Origin: Alphaproteobacteria bacterium
GTDB lineage: Bacteria; Pseudomonadota; Alphaproteobacteria; Micavibrionales; UBA2020
Assembly: GCA_004297545.1 (NCBI GenBank)
Contig: SCTB01000091.1
Coordinates: forward strand, 1 to 32,187
Reading direction: 5' to 3'
DNA length: 32,187 nt
Positions 14,283-23,086 of the stretch are shown here, piece after piece (position 1 is the first letter of the stretch; each line of letters opens with the position of its first letter). The notes under the pieces are model-generated. The model was not told the DNA's origin. It worked only from the letters and a program-made list of their open reading frames with translations, and ran no database searches. Made by a program: the position numbers and the translations under genes.

Positions 14283-14945
14283 TCAAACAGCTTTAGCGTT
14301 TTCCCTAATACCAAATAATGCCGTGCCCACGCGCACATGCGTGGCGCCGTAACGAATCGCGGTTTCGAAATCCGCGCTCATGCCCATGCTGAGCTGTTTT
14401 ACGCCCAGTCCCTGCGCGAGTTTGTGGAGAAGCGCAAAATGCGTGTCGGGAATTTCATGATGCGGCGGAATGCACATGAGCCCCTCGACCGGCAGATGCG
14501 CATCGCGGCAGTGCCGGAAAAGGGATTCCAGCTCTTTCGGCGTCACGCCGCCTTTCTGCGGCTCCTCGCCGGTATTGACCTGGATGAAGCACGGCAGTTT
14601 CCTGCTCTGTTTCTCCATTTCCTCCTGCAGCGCGTCCGCCAGCCGGACGCTGTCCAGCGTGTGGATGACATCAAATATCTGCACGGCTTCCCTGACCTTG
14701 TTCGTCTGCAGGTGGCCGATGCAATGGATCTTGACGCCGGGGTATTTCGCGCGCAGGGGCGGCCATCTTCTTTCCGCTTCCTGCACGCGGTTCTCGCCGA
14801 ACAGGCGATGGCCCTGGTCCAGCACCTCCCAGATGCTATCCAGCGACTGCCCTTTGCTGGCAGCCACCAGCGAAACTGAAGAGGCGGGCCTTCCGGCCGC
14901 CCTGCAGGCGGCTTCGATGCGCGACTTTACTTCCGGCAGGCTCAT
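14283..14945 (-). CDS. yggS: YggS/PLPBP family pyridoxal-phosphate homeostasis protein
   Basis: This cytoplasmic single-domain PLP-binding protein buffers vitamin B6 and affects amino-acid homeostasis; no catalysis is established for the family. The PLP Lys is K31 in VAASKGQ. FGENRVQEA, IHCIGHLQTNKV and the C-terminal SMGMSADFETAI and VRVGTALFG segments are family signatures that bind the cofactor phosphate. The frame extends to an ATG at 14996 inside the upstream gene, but the ATG at 14945, 1 bp after that gene's stop, gives the usual family N-terminus and 220 residues. The position suggests translational coupling with the LpoA-like gene. YggS genes usually sit elsewhere, often by proC or yggT. 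Confidence 0.92.
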   Translation of the reverse strand: MSLPEVKSRIEAACRAAGRPASSVSLVAASKGQSLDSIWEVLDQGHRLFGENRVQEAERRWPPLRAKYPGVKIHCIGHLQTNKVREAVQIFDVIHTLDSVRLADALQEEMEKQSRKLPCFIQVNTGEEPQKGGVTPKELESLFRHCRDAHLPVEGLMCIPPHHEIPDTHFALLHKLAQGLGVKQLSMGMSADFETAIRYGATHVRVGTALFGIRENAKAV

Positions 14946-14946
14946 A

Positions 14947-16233
14947 TCAGCTGCCGGATGAAATGAACGCCGTCGGCGCGGGGTCGATGACGACATCGCG
15001 TCCGGACTGGATTTCCAGCACTGCCAGGCCGCGCTCCGTCAGTCCGTCGGAGCGGAAACGGAAGACGCCGTCGATGCCCGCGAAACCGCGCGCATTGGTG
15101 AGCGCGCTGCGCGAATAGACCTGTCCGGGATTGCCGATGCGCGCCAGCACGGCTGAAAGGGCCGTCGCGTCATAGGCCAGCGAAGCAAGGCGCGGCGGGG
15201 AGCCGCCGTAGTTCTCGGAGTAGCGTCTTTCAAAATCCCGGCGCAGCGCGGGGTCGGGGGCCGCGAACCAGCCGCCAAAGACCGACGGATCGCGCGTCAG
15301 GCCCGGGTCATCCCACAACCCGGTGCCCAGCAGGCGCAGGTCTTTGGTGCGCACGCCGTTCTGTGCGAAGACGGACATGAGGGAGCGCAGCCCTTCGCCG
15401 CCCACCGGCAGCATCAGCGCATTGAACTGGTACTCCCCGCCTTCCTGTTTCGATGTCGCGGCAAAATCCTTCACAATCTCGGACAGGTCGGACTGCTGCG
15501 GCGAATAGCGCCCGATTTTTACGACATTCACGCCGGAACGCTGCAGGGAACTTAAGACCACGTCGCAATATTCTGTCTGCGGCGCGAATACGCCGAGGTG
15601 GTTATAACCCTTCGCCTGCGCGTACTGGGCAACCCTTGCCACCTGAGCAAAGGGCATGAAGCCCATGATATAGGTATCGCCGCCCGCCTGCTTCCAGTCG
15701 GTCGAGAAAGAGATAACCGGGATATTCGCGGACTGGGCTATCGGCCGGATCATGCGAAGGTCGTCCGCGAAGACGGGCCCCAGGATCAGCGCTTCGTGAT
15801 TATTGACAGCGGCCTGCGCTGCGTTGGCGGCCCCCTCGGGCGTGCTTTTCGTATCGCGCGGCACGAGCTCGAAATTGGCGGAACCCACGTCGAACATCGC
15901 CATCTGGGCGGCTTTCAGCATCGCCTGGCCCAGCTCGCCGTTCTTGCCGCTTAAAGGGAGAAGCAGCGCGACGCGCACCTTGGGCAGCGGCGTGCCGGCA
16001 GCGGCCTGCTGCCTGACATCCTGGTTCTGCGCCGCCAGTTCGCGGCGATCGCCCTGAGTCTGCCAGCCGATATCCGGCATGCTGTTCTTGTCGTTCGTGA
16101 CGACGCCCGTATTCCCGCCCCAGGGCATCGACATTCCGGCCATGCCCCCGCCGCAGCCTGACAGCGCCAGGATACAGGCGAAGACGAATAAAAATTGAAC
16201 AGAAGCCTTTGTTTTTGCGTATAATCCGGACAC
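14947..16233 (-). CDS. lpoA: LpoA-like penicillin-binding protein activator (lipoprotein)
   Basis: A lipoprotein signal peptide ends in a canonical LSGC lipobox (C27). The rest (about 70-428) is a type I periplasmic-binding-protein fold of the LppC/LpoA kind, related to branched-chain amino-acid receptors, with VALLLPLSGKNGELGQAML near its start. In E. coli, outer-membrane LpoA activates the peptidoglycan synthase PBP1A. This version lacks the N-terminal TPR half, as is usual in alphaproteobacteria. The GTG start at 16233 has AAGGGAGA upstream. The gene is divergent from rsmI by 46 bp, and rsmI-yraN-BON lipoprotein follow on the other strand, conserving the E. coli yraL-yraP neighbourhood with lpoA flipped. 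A solute-binding receptor is the alternative, but no ABC transporter is adjacent. Confidence 0.82.
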   Translation of the reverse strand: MSGLYAKTKASVQFLFVFACILALSGCGGGMAGMSMPWGGNTGVVTNDKNSMPDIGWQTQGDRRELAAQNQDVRQQAAAGTPLPKVRVALLLPLSGKNGELGQAMLKAAQMAMFDVGSANFELVPRDTKSTPEGAANAAQAAVNNHEALILGPVFADDLRMIRPIAQSANIPVISFSTDWKQAGGDTYIMGFMPFAQVARVAQYAQAKGYNHLGVFAPQTEYCDVVLSSLQRSGVNVVKIGRYSPQQSDLSEIVKDFAATSKQEGGEYQFNALMLPVGGEGLRSLMSVFAQNGVRTKDLRLLGTGLWDDPGLTRDPSVFGGWFAAPDPALRRDFERRYSENYGGSPPRLASLAYDATALSAVLARIGNPGQVYSRSALTNARGFAGIDGVFRFRSDGLTERGLAVLEIQSGRDVVIDPAPTAFISSGS

Positions 16234-16263
16234 GGACGGTCTCCCTTGGTTGGACGTGGAAAC

Positions 16264-16269
16264 ATTATA
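16264..16269 (-). promoter_or_regulatory. Candidate -10 for the LpoA-like gene in the divergent gap
   Basis: The minus strand reads a perfect TATAAT (complement of 16264-16269), placing the start near 16257 and a leader of about 24 nt. The -35 is poor. The same bases read TATAGT on the plus strand (16266-16271), which could be the rsmI -10. Start sites for both genes would then share one element. Confidence 0.4.
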
Positions 16270-16279
16270 GTGAATTGAT

Positions 16280-17152
16280 ATGCCTCTGAAATCAGAATCT
16301 GAGCTGGCGGCGGGACTTTATATCGTGGCGACTCCTATCGGGAACCTCGGCGATATTTCCCTGCGCGCGCTGGATACCTTACGGAAAGTCGACGTTGTCG
16401 CCTGCGAAGATACCCGCGAAGCGGGCAAGCTGACATCCATTTATGAAATTGAAGCCGATAAAATTCCCTATCACGATCATAACGCTGCCGAAATGCGCCC
16501 GAAAATCATCTCCATGTTGCGGGATGGAAAGCGCGTCGCGCTGATATCGGACGCGGGCATGCCGCTGGTATCGGACCCCGGCTACAAGCTGGTTGAGAAC
16601 TGCATCGCCGAGGGCTTCCATGTCACCTGCGTGCCGGGCGCCACGGCGTCGCTGGCTGCTCTGGTGCTCTCCGGGCTTCCTTCCGACCGGTTTCTTTTCG
16701 CGGGCTTCCTGCCGACTAAATCCGCTGCGCGCCGCGCCGCGCTGTCGGAAGTGAAATACGTTCCTGCCACGCTTATATTTTATGAAACCGCGCCGCGCCT
16801 TGCCGAGAGTCTCGGCGATATGAAGGAAATCCTCGGCGACCGCGCCGCGGCCGTGTGCCGCGAGCTCACAAAGAAGTTTGAGGAAACAAGGCGCGCGACG
16901 TTGTCGCAGCTCGCTGCGCATTACGAGAACAACGGCGCCCCTAAAGGAGAAATCGTCGTTGTCGTGGCGCCACCGGCGGCGGATGCAGTGGAGCAATGGA
17001 CGGAGGAAACGGTCGACCGCGCGCTGGCGAAAATGATGGACGGCGAGGGCATGAGCGTCAAGGACGCTTCCGCCTTTGTGGCCGCGCAGTCGGGCCTCAA
17101 GAAAAGCGGGGTTTACCAGCGCGCCCTGCTGCTGCGGAACAGAAAAAAATGA
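16280..17152 (+). CDS. rsmI: 16S rRNA (cytidine(1402)-2'-O)-methyltransferase RsmI
   Basis: RsmI 2'-O-methylates C1402 of 16S rRNA in the decoding centre, using SAM. The 290-residue protein has the tetrapyrrole-methylase fold: YIVATPIGNLGDISLRAL (14-31), CEDTREAGKL, ALISDAGMPLVSDPGY and VPGATASLAAL. The C-terminal RsmI helical domain ends in SGLKKSGVYQRALLL. The ATG has no clear ribosome-binding site; AGTGA is the best match. With the TATAGT at 16266-16271 as -10, transcription would start almost at the ATG, so a leaderless mRNA is possible. The stop overlaps the yraN start as ATGA. Confidence 0.96.
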   Translation: MPLKSESELAAGLYIVATPIGNLGDISLRALDTLRKVDVVACEDTREAGKLTSIYEIEADKIPYHDHNAAEMRPKIISMLRDGKRVALISDAGMPLVSDPGYKLVENCIAEGFHVTCVPGATASLAALVLSGLPSDRFLFAGFLPTKSAARRAALSEVKYVPATLIFYETAPRLAESLGDMKEILGDRAAAVCRELTKKFEETRRATLSQLAAHYENNGAPKGEIVVVVAPPAADAVEQWTEETVDRALAKMMDGEGMSVKDASAFVAAQSGLKKSGVYQRALLLRNRKK

Positions 17153-17499
17153 CGGCAAGGAAAACCGGCCATCGCAAGGGGCTTGATGCCGAAACCATCG
17201 CGGCGCTTTACCTGCGCTGCAAGGGGTACCGGATTCTGGAACGGCGCTTTCGCACGCCGAAGGGGGAAATCGATATTATCGCGAAGCGCGGCGGCGCCGT
17301 GGCTTTCGTCGAGGTCAAGTTGCGCAAGACCCACGAAGACGCGGCGGAAGCCGTCCATCGCATCAACCAGGAGCGCGTCCGCCAGGCGGCGGCGCTTTAC
17401 CTCATGCGGCATACGGAGTACACTATGCTGGAGACCAGGTTCGATGCGCTGGTCATGGCGCCGGGCAAGCTGCCCCAGCATATCGTGAATGCTTTTTAA
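17149..17499 (+). CDS. yraN: YraN/UPF0102 family endonuclease-like protein
   Basis: This 116-residue protein has the restriction-endonuclease-like fold of UPF0102. RRFRTPKGEIDIIAKRGG followed by VAFVEVKLR gives the E-ID...EVK metal-binding set of the nuclease superfamily. Its role is not established; a DNA-processing nuclease related to Holliday-junction resolvases is the common suggestion. I set the start at the ATG at 17149, overlapping the rsmI stop by 4 bases, which implies translational coupling. An open extension upstream lies in another frame of rsmI. The rsmI-yraN order is widely conserved in proteobacteria. Confidence 0.92.
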   Translation: MTARKTGHRKGLDAETIAALYLRCKGYRILERRFRTPKGEIDIIAKRGGAVAFVEVKLRKTHEDAAEAVHRINQERVRQAAALYLMRHTEYTMLETRFDALVMAPGKLPQHIVNAF

Positions 17500-17520
17500 G
17501 AAATTAAACGAGGGAAGAAA

Positions 17521-18165
17521 ATGAAACGTATCATGGCGACCATCGCGGTATTTGCCTTGGTCGGCTTTTGCGCGTCGGGGTGCGGCATTGTCGGCCTTGC
17601 CGCCGGCGCCGGCGCGACCATCGGCGTGGCCGCCGCGCAGGAAGGCGGGTTGAAAGGGGCGACGACCGACGTGTCGATCCGCGTCGCCATCACCGACCTC
17701 TGGCTCAAGCATGATCCCAATATGTACAAGCGCCTCACGCTCACGGTGCGCGAGGGGCGGGTGCTCGTGACAGGCGCGGTCCCGAACCCCGACATGCGCG
17801 TCGATGCGATCCGCCTGGCATGGCAGGCCGAGGGCGTGCGTCAGGTCATCAACGAGATCACGATCGACAAGGGCGGCGGCGTCACGGGCTATGTCAGCGA
17901 CAGCTGGATTACGGGCACCATCAAGACCCACCTGACTTTCGACAAGTACATCCAGTCCATCAATTATACGATCGATACGGAGCAGGGGACGGTTTATATC
18001 ATGGGCATCGCGCAGGACCAGACGGAGCTGGACAGGGTGCTGAACTATGCGCGCAACACGAAATACGTGAAGAACGTCGTCAGCTATGTGCGCCTGCGCG
18101 GGGAGAAGCCGCCCGGCATGCTGCCGGCCGCCGATGAGGCGCCGCCCAAAAAGGCAATCCCGTAA
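17521..18165 (+). CDS. dolP: BON-domain lipoprotein (DolP/YraP-like)
   Basis: A lipoprotein signal peptide ends in ASGC (C21). A short Gly/Ala-rich linker precedes two BON domains (about 48-120 and 125-195). The first includes LTLTVREGRVLVTGAVPNP and the second GTVYIMGIAQDQTEL, both with the strand-Gly pattern of BON. In E. coli, DolP is an outer-membrane lipoprotein that binds anionic phospholipid and supports BAM activity and barrier integrity. Its position after rsmI-yraN and near the LpoA-like gene matches the E. coli neighbourhood. The C-terminus is Pro/Ala-rich. The gap to yraN is 21 bp, and the stop is directly followed by the SirB1-like ATG. Confidence 0.87.
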   Translation: MKRIMATIAVFALVGFCASGCGIVGLAAGAGATIGVAAAQEGGLKGATTDVSIRVAITDLWLKHDPNMYKRLTLTVREGRVLVTGAVPNPDMRVDAIRLAWQAEGVRQVINEITIDKGGGVTGYVSDSWITGTIKTHLTFDKYIQSINYTIDTEQGTVYIMGIAQDQTELDRVLNYARNTKYVKNVVSYVRLRGEKPPGMLPAADEAPPKKAIP

Positions 18166-19065
18166 ATGAGCGGCGACCTGCCGCCGGAAGACGAGGCTCT
18201 CGACGACCTTCACCGGTTCGAAACGCCGGACGAGGCCTTCCAGTACGTACGGTATGCGGGCAGCCAGCAGGATGCCGAGATTGATCTGGGCGAAACGGCG
18301 CTGGCGCTGGGCCTTTTGTTCCTGCCGGGCATCCGGCCGGAACGCTACCGCTATCACCTGCGCAAGCTGGGCGACCACCTGGTCGAGGAATTTCAGTCGC
18401 GGCTCCGGCAGAAGGAAGCGGACACGCTGGCGCTCCGCGTCGCGATCCTCAAGAAAGTCATTCACGAGTCTCATGGCTATATGGGAGATGAGTCGAACTA
18501 CGACGACATCCAGAACGCCAATTTTATCCGCGTCATCGAGCGGCGCCGGGGTCTTCCGATTGCGCTGGGCATCCTTTACATCATCGCGGCGCGCCACGCG
18601 GGGTGGCAGATCGACGGGCTCAATTTCCCCGGGCATTTCCTCATCCGCATGGAAAAGGACGGGGAGCGGGTCATTCTCGACCCCTTCAAACAGGGAAAGG
18701 AAATGAACGCCGCCGAATTGCGGCAGCTCCTGAAGTCCATCGCCGGCAAGGGCGCGGAGCTTTCACATAATTTTTACCTGCCCGTCACCAGCCGCGACAT
18801 GCTGATCCGGCTGGAAAACAACCTCAAGAAGCGACTGATTGAATCAGAGGATTACGCGCAGGCCGTCATTGTCGTCGAGGCGATGGAAGCGCTGGCGCCG
18901 GAAGAATACCGGACTCTCTTCGACAAGGGCATCCTCTATGCCAAGCTGGGGCAAAAGGGGCAGGCGGCCACCGCGCTCGAGCGTTATATTGAAAAAACGC
19001 CTCATGCACGTGACAAGCATCAAGCGCGGCTGATATTACAGCAAATCAAGGCGAATCCTGAATAA
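18166..19065 (+). CDS. SirB1-like transglutaminase-fold protein with TPR segment
   Basis: Residues about 30-215 match the SirB1 N-terminal region with a transglutaminase-like fold: ERRRGLPIALGILY and FPGHFLIRM are the family signatures. Residues about 230-299 form a TPR-like helical pair. As in other SirB1 proteins, the cysteine of true transglutaminases is absent at the expected place, so enzymatic activity is doubtful. The exact function is unknown. The ATG at 18166 directly follows the BON-lipoprotein stop, so rsmI-yraN-dolP-sirB1 probably form one operon. No signal peptide is seen, so it is probably cytoplasmic. Confidence 0.85.
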   Translation: MSGDLPPEDEALDDLHRFETPDEAFQYVRYAGSQQDAEIDLGETALALGLLFLPGIRPERYRYHLRKLGDHLVEEFQSRLRQKEADTLALRVAILKKVIHESHGYMGDESNYDDIQNANFIRVIERRRGLPIALGILYIIAARHAGWQIDGLNFPGHFLIRMEKDGERVILDPFKQGKEMNAAELRQLLKSIAGKGAELSHNFYLPVTSRDMLIRLENNLKKRLIESEDYAQAVIVVEAMEALAPEEYRTLFDKGILYAKLGQKGQAATALERYIEKTPHARDKHQARLILQQIKANPE

Positions 19066-19148
19066 TAATCAAGACCTTGCAATACGTCCCCCGTTTGTGC
19101 TGAGATACAGGTAAGAACTTCCAGGGACTTTGATTGGGGGATATTGTC

Positions 19149-19559
19149 ATGGGACTGATTACATTTGTGCTGATTTGCGCATTTACGCTTCTCTATCTCA
19201 GCAGCGCCATACCGAACAAGCCGTCCTTTGTCGAAAAGGCGCTCGCCTTCATCAAGCAGCACCTGAATTACCTGGCCATGGGCGGTCTGGTTTTCGGGTT
19301 CCTTGCCTTCTGCATCACGCCGATTTCGGTGAATGGCGCCGGCAACATGTTTATCCGCATGATGGCCAATGCGCTGATCGTCGTGATGGCGATACCTTAC
19401 ACTTTTGAAAAGCTCATCGCCCAGCACGAGGCAAAAATAAACACCGCCATCCTCAAGGAAGTCCGGAACATCATCAGCGCCATTTCCTCGAAGGATAAAT
19501 ACATCGGCGCCGCTGGCGCTTTGCTGGCCCTGCTGGTTTTCGGCACGGTCTTCAGCTAG
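19149..19559 (+). CDS. Hypothetical four-helix membrane protein
   Basis: I do not recognise a family. The 136-residue product has four hydrophobic segments (about 1-20, 39-60, 68-88 and 118-135) with short charged loops. A basic stretch sits before helix 2 and a long amphipathic segment (about 90-115) before helix 4. A TTG at 19134 opens the frame, but the ATG at 19149, preceded by GGGGGA, is the better start. It stands alone, 83 bp after the SirB1-like gene and 58 bp before the methyltransferase gene, with no clear promoter. Confidence 0.7.
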   Translation: MGLITFVLICAFTLLYLSSAIPNKPSFVEKALAFIKQHLNYLAMGGLVFGFLAFCITPISVNGAGNMFIRMMANALIVVMAIPYTFEKLIAQHEAKINTAILKEVRNIISAISSKDKYIGAAGALLALLVFGTVFS

Positions 19560-19617
19560 ACGCCTGAATAAATACGCCGCCCCCTAAGGAAGGTGTATCC
19601 TTGAGGCAGGGGGTATC

Positions 19618-21198
19618 ATGAGCACGCAGGAAGCGGGACAACTGGAACAATCATACGACGAAGTGCCGTATGAGAGCCTGTGCTACGCGCAAACCCACCC
19701 CGCCACGACGGCGATGGTGGCGCGGCTATTCGGGTTGCACACGCCTGATTTCCGCAAGGCGCGCATCCTCGAGCTGGGCTGCTCCGGCGGAGGGAACCTG
19801 GCGCCGCTCGCCCTTTCCTACCCCTCCGCGGAATGCCTGGGAATCGATTTTTCGCAGGTGGAGATCGACGAGGCAAATGCCCTGAAGGCTTTTGCAAAAC
19901 TGAAGAACCTTGAATTCCGCAGGCAGGATATTCTGGAGTTCGATGTGTCCGGCAATAAAGGCGCCTTCGACTACATCATCTGCCACGGCGTGTTTTCCTG
20001 GGTGCCCCTGAATGTCGGCGCGAAAATACTGGAAATCTGCGGGGCCTGCCTGAAACCGGACGGCATCGCCGTCGTCAGCTTCAACGCCCTGCCGGGCTGG
20101 AATGCTGTGCGCTCCGTCCGCGAAATGCTGATGCATAACGGCGAACGCTACAAGGAACCGCAGGAAAAAATACGCCAGAGCCGCCGGTTCCTGGACTTCC
20201 TCGCCGAAAACGGCGCGGAAACCGGCGGGTATCGCGCGGGGATCGAGAGAGAGCGCAGCCTGCTGAAGGACCTTGACGATTTTTATTTCTTCCACGATCA
20301 CCTGTCCGGGGAAAACCATCAGTTCTATTTCAGGGATTTCATGCGCATGGCGGGCGCGCAGGGGCTCGCCTATGTCGGCGACGCGGTGCTGACCACAATG
20401 TTCATGGGCGACCTGCCGCCGCCCGCCGTTAAAAAACTGCGCGAGTTCGAAGACCTCCTCGAGCAGGAGCAATACATGGACTACGTCACGAACAGGCGGT
20501 TTCGCACCACGATACTTTGCAGGAAGGGCAGGAAGCTGAACCGCCAGCTGAGCGGGGAGCAGCTGATGGATTTTCATCTTTCCACCACGATGCAGGCGCG
20601 GGGCGATAGCGTTGATTTGAAAAAACCGGTGACCTTCATCTCCGGCGCGGCGCAGTTCACGACCGACAATCCGCACGCCAGCGCCATGTTCCTCGAACTC
20701 ATTTCACGCAAGGGAAAGCCCGTACAGGCGGCGGATCTTGTCGCGCATGTGCAGGCGAGGCTCGGCCTGAAAGATCCGCGGCCGCTGCGCGATACGTTAA
20801 TCAATGGGGGAATGGGGCTTGTGACGCGCGGGTTCATTACGCTGCATGCGGATGCTCCTCCTTGCGCGGAAAAGCTTTCCGCAAAACCCGTGGCCTCGCC
20901 CATTGCCCGCTATCAGGCGGGAAAACCGGGTTGCAAAAACGTCACCAGCCTTCTGGGCAGCCGTGTGCCGACGGACCCCGTCGCCAATTTCATCCTGCAG
21001 GGGCTTGACGGCAGCCGCGGGGTTGCCGATGTGGCCCGCGCCCTGGCGGAGAGGATCCGGCGTGGCGATATTGTGATGAAGAAAAATGAGCAACAAGTGA
21101 CGGATCTCGCCGCCATCCGCGCCGAAGTCGCGAAAGTGACGGAGCAAACGGCGGCCAAGCTGCTGGAAAACTGCTTTTTTATGGCTTCGTCCGGTTGA
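19618..21198 (+). CDS. Class I SAM methyltransferase with regulatory domain (PKMT-like)
   Basis: Residues about 45-165 form a SAM-binding Rossmann fold with motif I ILELGCSGGGN (50-60) and the acidic D77 of GIDFSQVE. A methyltransferase regulatory domain follows (about 215-310), with FYFFHDHLSGENHQFYFRDF near its start, and then a helical C-terminal domain to 526. This layout matches the rickettsial outer-membrane protein lysine methyltransferases (PKMT1/PKMT2), which methylate surface proteins such as OmpB. That assignment is by architecture; the target here is unknown and no OmpB-type autotransporter is in the window. The ATG at 19618 has a GGCAGGGGG site. It stands alone ahead of ettA, 159 bp apart. 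Confidence 0.83.
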   Translation: MSTQEAGQLEQSYDEVPYESLCYAQTHPATTAMVARLFGLHTPDFRKARILELGCSGGGNLAPLALSYPSAECLGIDFSQVEIDEANALKAFAKLKNLEFRRQDILEFDVSGNKGAFDYIICHGVFSWVPLNVGAKILEICGACLKPDGIAVVSFNALPGWNAVRSVREMLMHNGERYKEPQEKIRQSRRFLDFLAENGAETGGYRAGIERERSLLKDLDDFYFFHDHLSGENHQFYFRDFMRMAGAQGLAYVGDAVLTTMFMGDLPPPAVKKLREFEDLLEQEQYMDYVTNRRFRTTILCRKGRKLNRQLSGEQLMDFHLSTTMQARGDSVDLKKPVTFISGAAQFTTDNPHASAMFLELISRKGKPVQAADLVAHVQARLGLKDPRPLRDTLINGGMGLVTRGFITLHADAPPCAEKLSAKPVASPIARYQAGKPGCKNVTSLLGSRVPTDPVANFILQGLDGSRGVADVARALAERIRRGDIVMKKNEQQVTDLAAIRAEVAKVTEQTAAKLLENCFFMASSG

Positions 21199-21357
21199 AA
21201 ACCGCTGAGCCTCGATATCGCGCCCATTTGCCTGGGAAGCCGGTTTCATGTAACTTCCTTGTGGATAAACAGGCGAAAATCTGCTTTTAATTGTCCCCGA
21301 TCCGCTGCCGTCAGCGGGGCAGAAACATTTTCGGAGAAACACAGGGAAATCAATAAT

Positions 21358-23040
21358 ATGGCGTCGTATCAATACGTTTATGTAATGAAAGGCCTTTCCA
21401 AGACCTATCAGGGCGGCAAAAAGGTTCTTGAAAATATCTACCTGAGTTTCCTTCCCGGCGCAAAAATCGGCGTGCTGGGCCCGAACGGCTCGGGTAAGTC
21501 GACGCTGCTGAAAATCATGGCGGGCGTGGAAAAGGATTTCAATGGCGAAGCCTGGGCGGCCGAAGGCGCGCGCGTGGGCTACCTCCCGCAGGAGCCGCAA
21601 CTCGATGCCGACAAGACCGTGCTTGAGAACGTCATGGAAGCGATGAAGGACGTGAAGGGTCTCCTCGACCGCTATAACGAAATCACCAACAAGTTTTCCG
21701 AGGAGGGCGCCGATTTCGACGCGCTGATGGCGGAACAGGGCGAGCTGCAGACGAAGATAGAGCAGGCCGACGGCTGGAACCTCGAGCGCACGATCGAAAT
21801 CGCGCTGGACGCTCTGCGCTGTCCGCCGGGCGACGCGAAAGTCACGCATCTCTCGGGCGGCGAAAAGCGCCGCGTGGCGCTGTGCCGCCTGCTGCTCGAA
21901 AAGCCGGACCTCCTGCTGCTCGACGAACCGACGAACCATCTGGACGCTGAATCGGTTGAATGGCTGCAGCGTACGCTGGCGGATTACCGGGGCACCATCG
22001 TCATGGTCACCCACGACCGTTACTTCCTCGACAACGTGACAGGCTGGATTTTGGAACTCGACCGCGGCACCGGCATCCCCTACGAAGGAAACTATTCCGG
22101 ATATCTTGAAAAGAAATCGAAGCGTCTCGAGCAGGAGGGGCGCGAGCAGGAAACGCGCCAGAAGACGCTGGCCCGCGAACTCGAATGGGTGCGGCAGTCG
22201 CCCAAGGCCCGCCAGGCGAAGTCGAAAGCCCGTATCACCGCCTATAACGACCTGCTGTCCGAAAGCGAAAGGCACGAAAAAACGCGCGCCGCGCAGATCA
22301 TCATCCCCGTTCCGCCGCGCCTTGGCCAGAACGTGGTTGAATTCAGAGGGGTCTCCAAGGGCTATGACGACCGCCTGCTGATCGAAAACCTCTCCTTCAA
22401 GCTGCCGCCCGGCGGCATCGTCGGCGTCATCGGCCCCAACGGCGCGGGGAAGACCACGCTCTTTCGTATGATCACGGGCGAGGAAAAGCCCGACAGCGGC
22501 GCCGTCGAGGTCGCAGAGGCCGTCAAGGTCGGCTACGTCAACCAGAGCCGCGACTCCCTGAAGGGCGATAATAACGTCTGGCAGGAAATCTCCGGCGGCA
22601 ACGATATCTTTTACTTGGGCAAGCGTGAGGTGAACACGCGTGCCTATTGCGGCTCGTTCGGTTTCCGCGGGCCGGACCAGCAGAAAAAGGTCGGCATCCT
22701 CTCGGGGGGCGAGCGCAACCGCGTGCACCTCGCCAAGATGCTGAAAGAACCCGCCAACCTGCTGCTGCTCGACGAGCCGACCAACGACCTCGATACCGAA
22801 ACGCTGGGAGCGCTCGAAGACGCGCTCGAGAACTACGCCGGTTGCGCCGTGGTCATTTCCCACGACCGCTGGTTCCTCGACCGCCTCGCCACGCATATGC
22901 TGGCTTTCGAAGGCGACAGCCAGGTCGTCTTCTTCGAGGGCAACTACGAGGACTACGAGAAAGACCGCCGCAAGCGCTTCGGCGAGGATGCGGACCAGCC
23001 GCACCGCCTCAAGTACAAGCCGCTGCGGCGCGCTTCATAA
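21358..23040 (+). CDS. ettA: Energy-dependent translational throttle protein EttA (ABC-F)
   Basis: EttA binds the ribosomal E site and gates entry of the first peptide-bond cycle according to ATP/ADP ratio. It has two ABC cassettes and no membrane domain. Cassette 1 has Walker [10 protein letters not shown] (41-49), signature LSGGEKRR and Walker [13 protein letters not shown]. Cassette 2 has [17 protein letters not shown] and [12 protein letters not shown]. The helical P-site tRNA interaction linker lies between them, with the basic [15 protein letters not shown] stretch. The 560 residues match EttA length. The frame runs upstream to 21259, but the ATG at 21358, preceded by AGGGAA, starts at the conserved N-terminus. 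A strong terminator follows. Confidence 0.96.
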   Translation: MASYQYVYVMKGLSKTYQGGKKVLENIYLSFLPGAKIGVLGPNGSGKSTLLKIMAGVEKDFNGEAWAAEGARVGYLPQEPQLDADKTVLENVMEAMKDVKGLLDRYNEITNKFSEEGADFDALMAEQGELQTKIEQADGWNLERTIEIALDALRCPPGDAKVTHLSGGEKRRVALCRLLLEKPDLLLLDEPTNHLDAESVEWLQRTLADYRGTIVMVTHDRYFLDNVTGWILELDRGTGIPYEGNYSGYLEKKSKRLEQEGREQETRQKTLARELEWVRQSPKARQAKSKARITAYNDLLSESERHEKTRAAQIIIPVPPRLGQNVVEFRGVSKGYDDRLLIENLSFKLPPGGIVGVIGPNGAGKTTLFRMITGEEKPDSGAVEVAEAVKVGYVNQSRDSLKGDNNVWQEISGGNDIFYLGKREVNTRAYCGSFGFRGPDQQKKVGILSGGERNRVHLAKMLKEPANLLLLDEPTNDLDTETLGALEDALENYAGCAVVISHDRWFLDRLATHMLAFEGDSQVVFFEGNYEDYEKDRRKRFGEDADQPHRLKYKPLRRAS

Positions 23041-23076
23041 AAAAAGAGCCCGGGAAACCCCGGGCTCTTTTTTTTT
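23041..23076. terminator. Strong bidirectional terminator between ettA and mlaC
   Basis: AAAAAGAGCCCGGG (23041-23054) pairs perfectly with CCCGGGCTCTTTTT (23059-23072) around an AAAC loop, followed by more T. A-runs and T-runs flank it on both strands, so it ends both ettA (plus) and the mlaA-mlaC transcript (minus). It begins 1 bp after the ettA stop. Confidence 0.93.
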
Positions 23077-23086
23077 GAGCGCGTTG

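Noticed and set aside
17113..18636. A 507-codon minus-strand frame opposite yraN, dolP and sirB1
   Set aside because: It crosses three well-supported genes and looks like a composition-driven shadow.
20797..23004. A 735-codon open frame on the minus strand opposite ettA
   Set aside because: It is antisense to ettA, whose motifs are complete, and its translation shows no recognisable domain. Long antisense frames are expected in GC-rich DNA.
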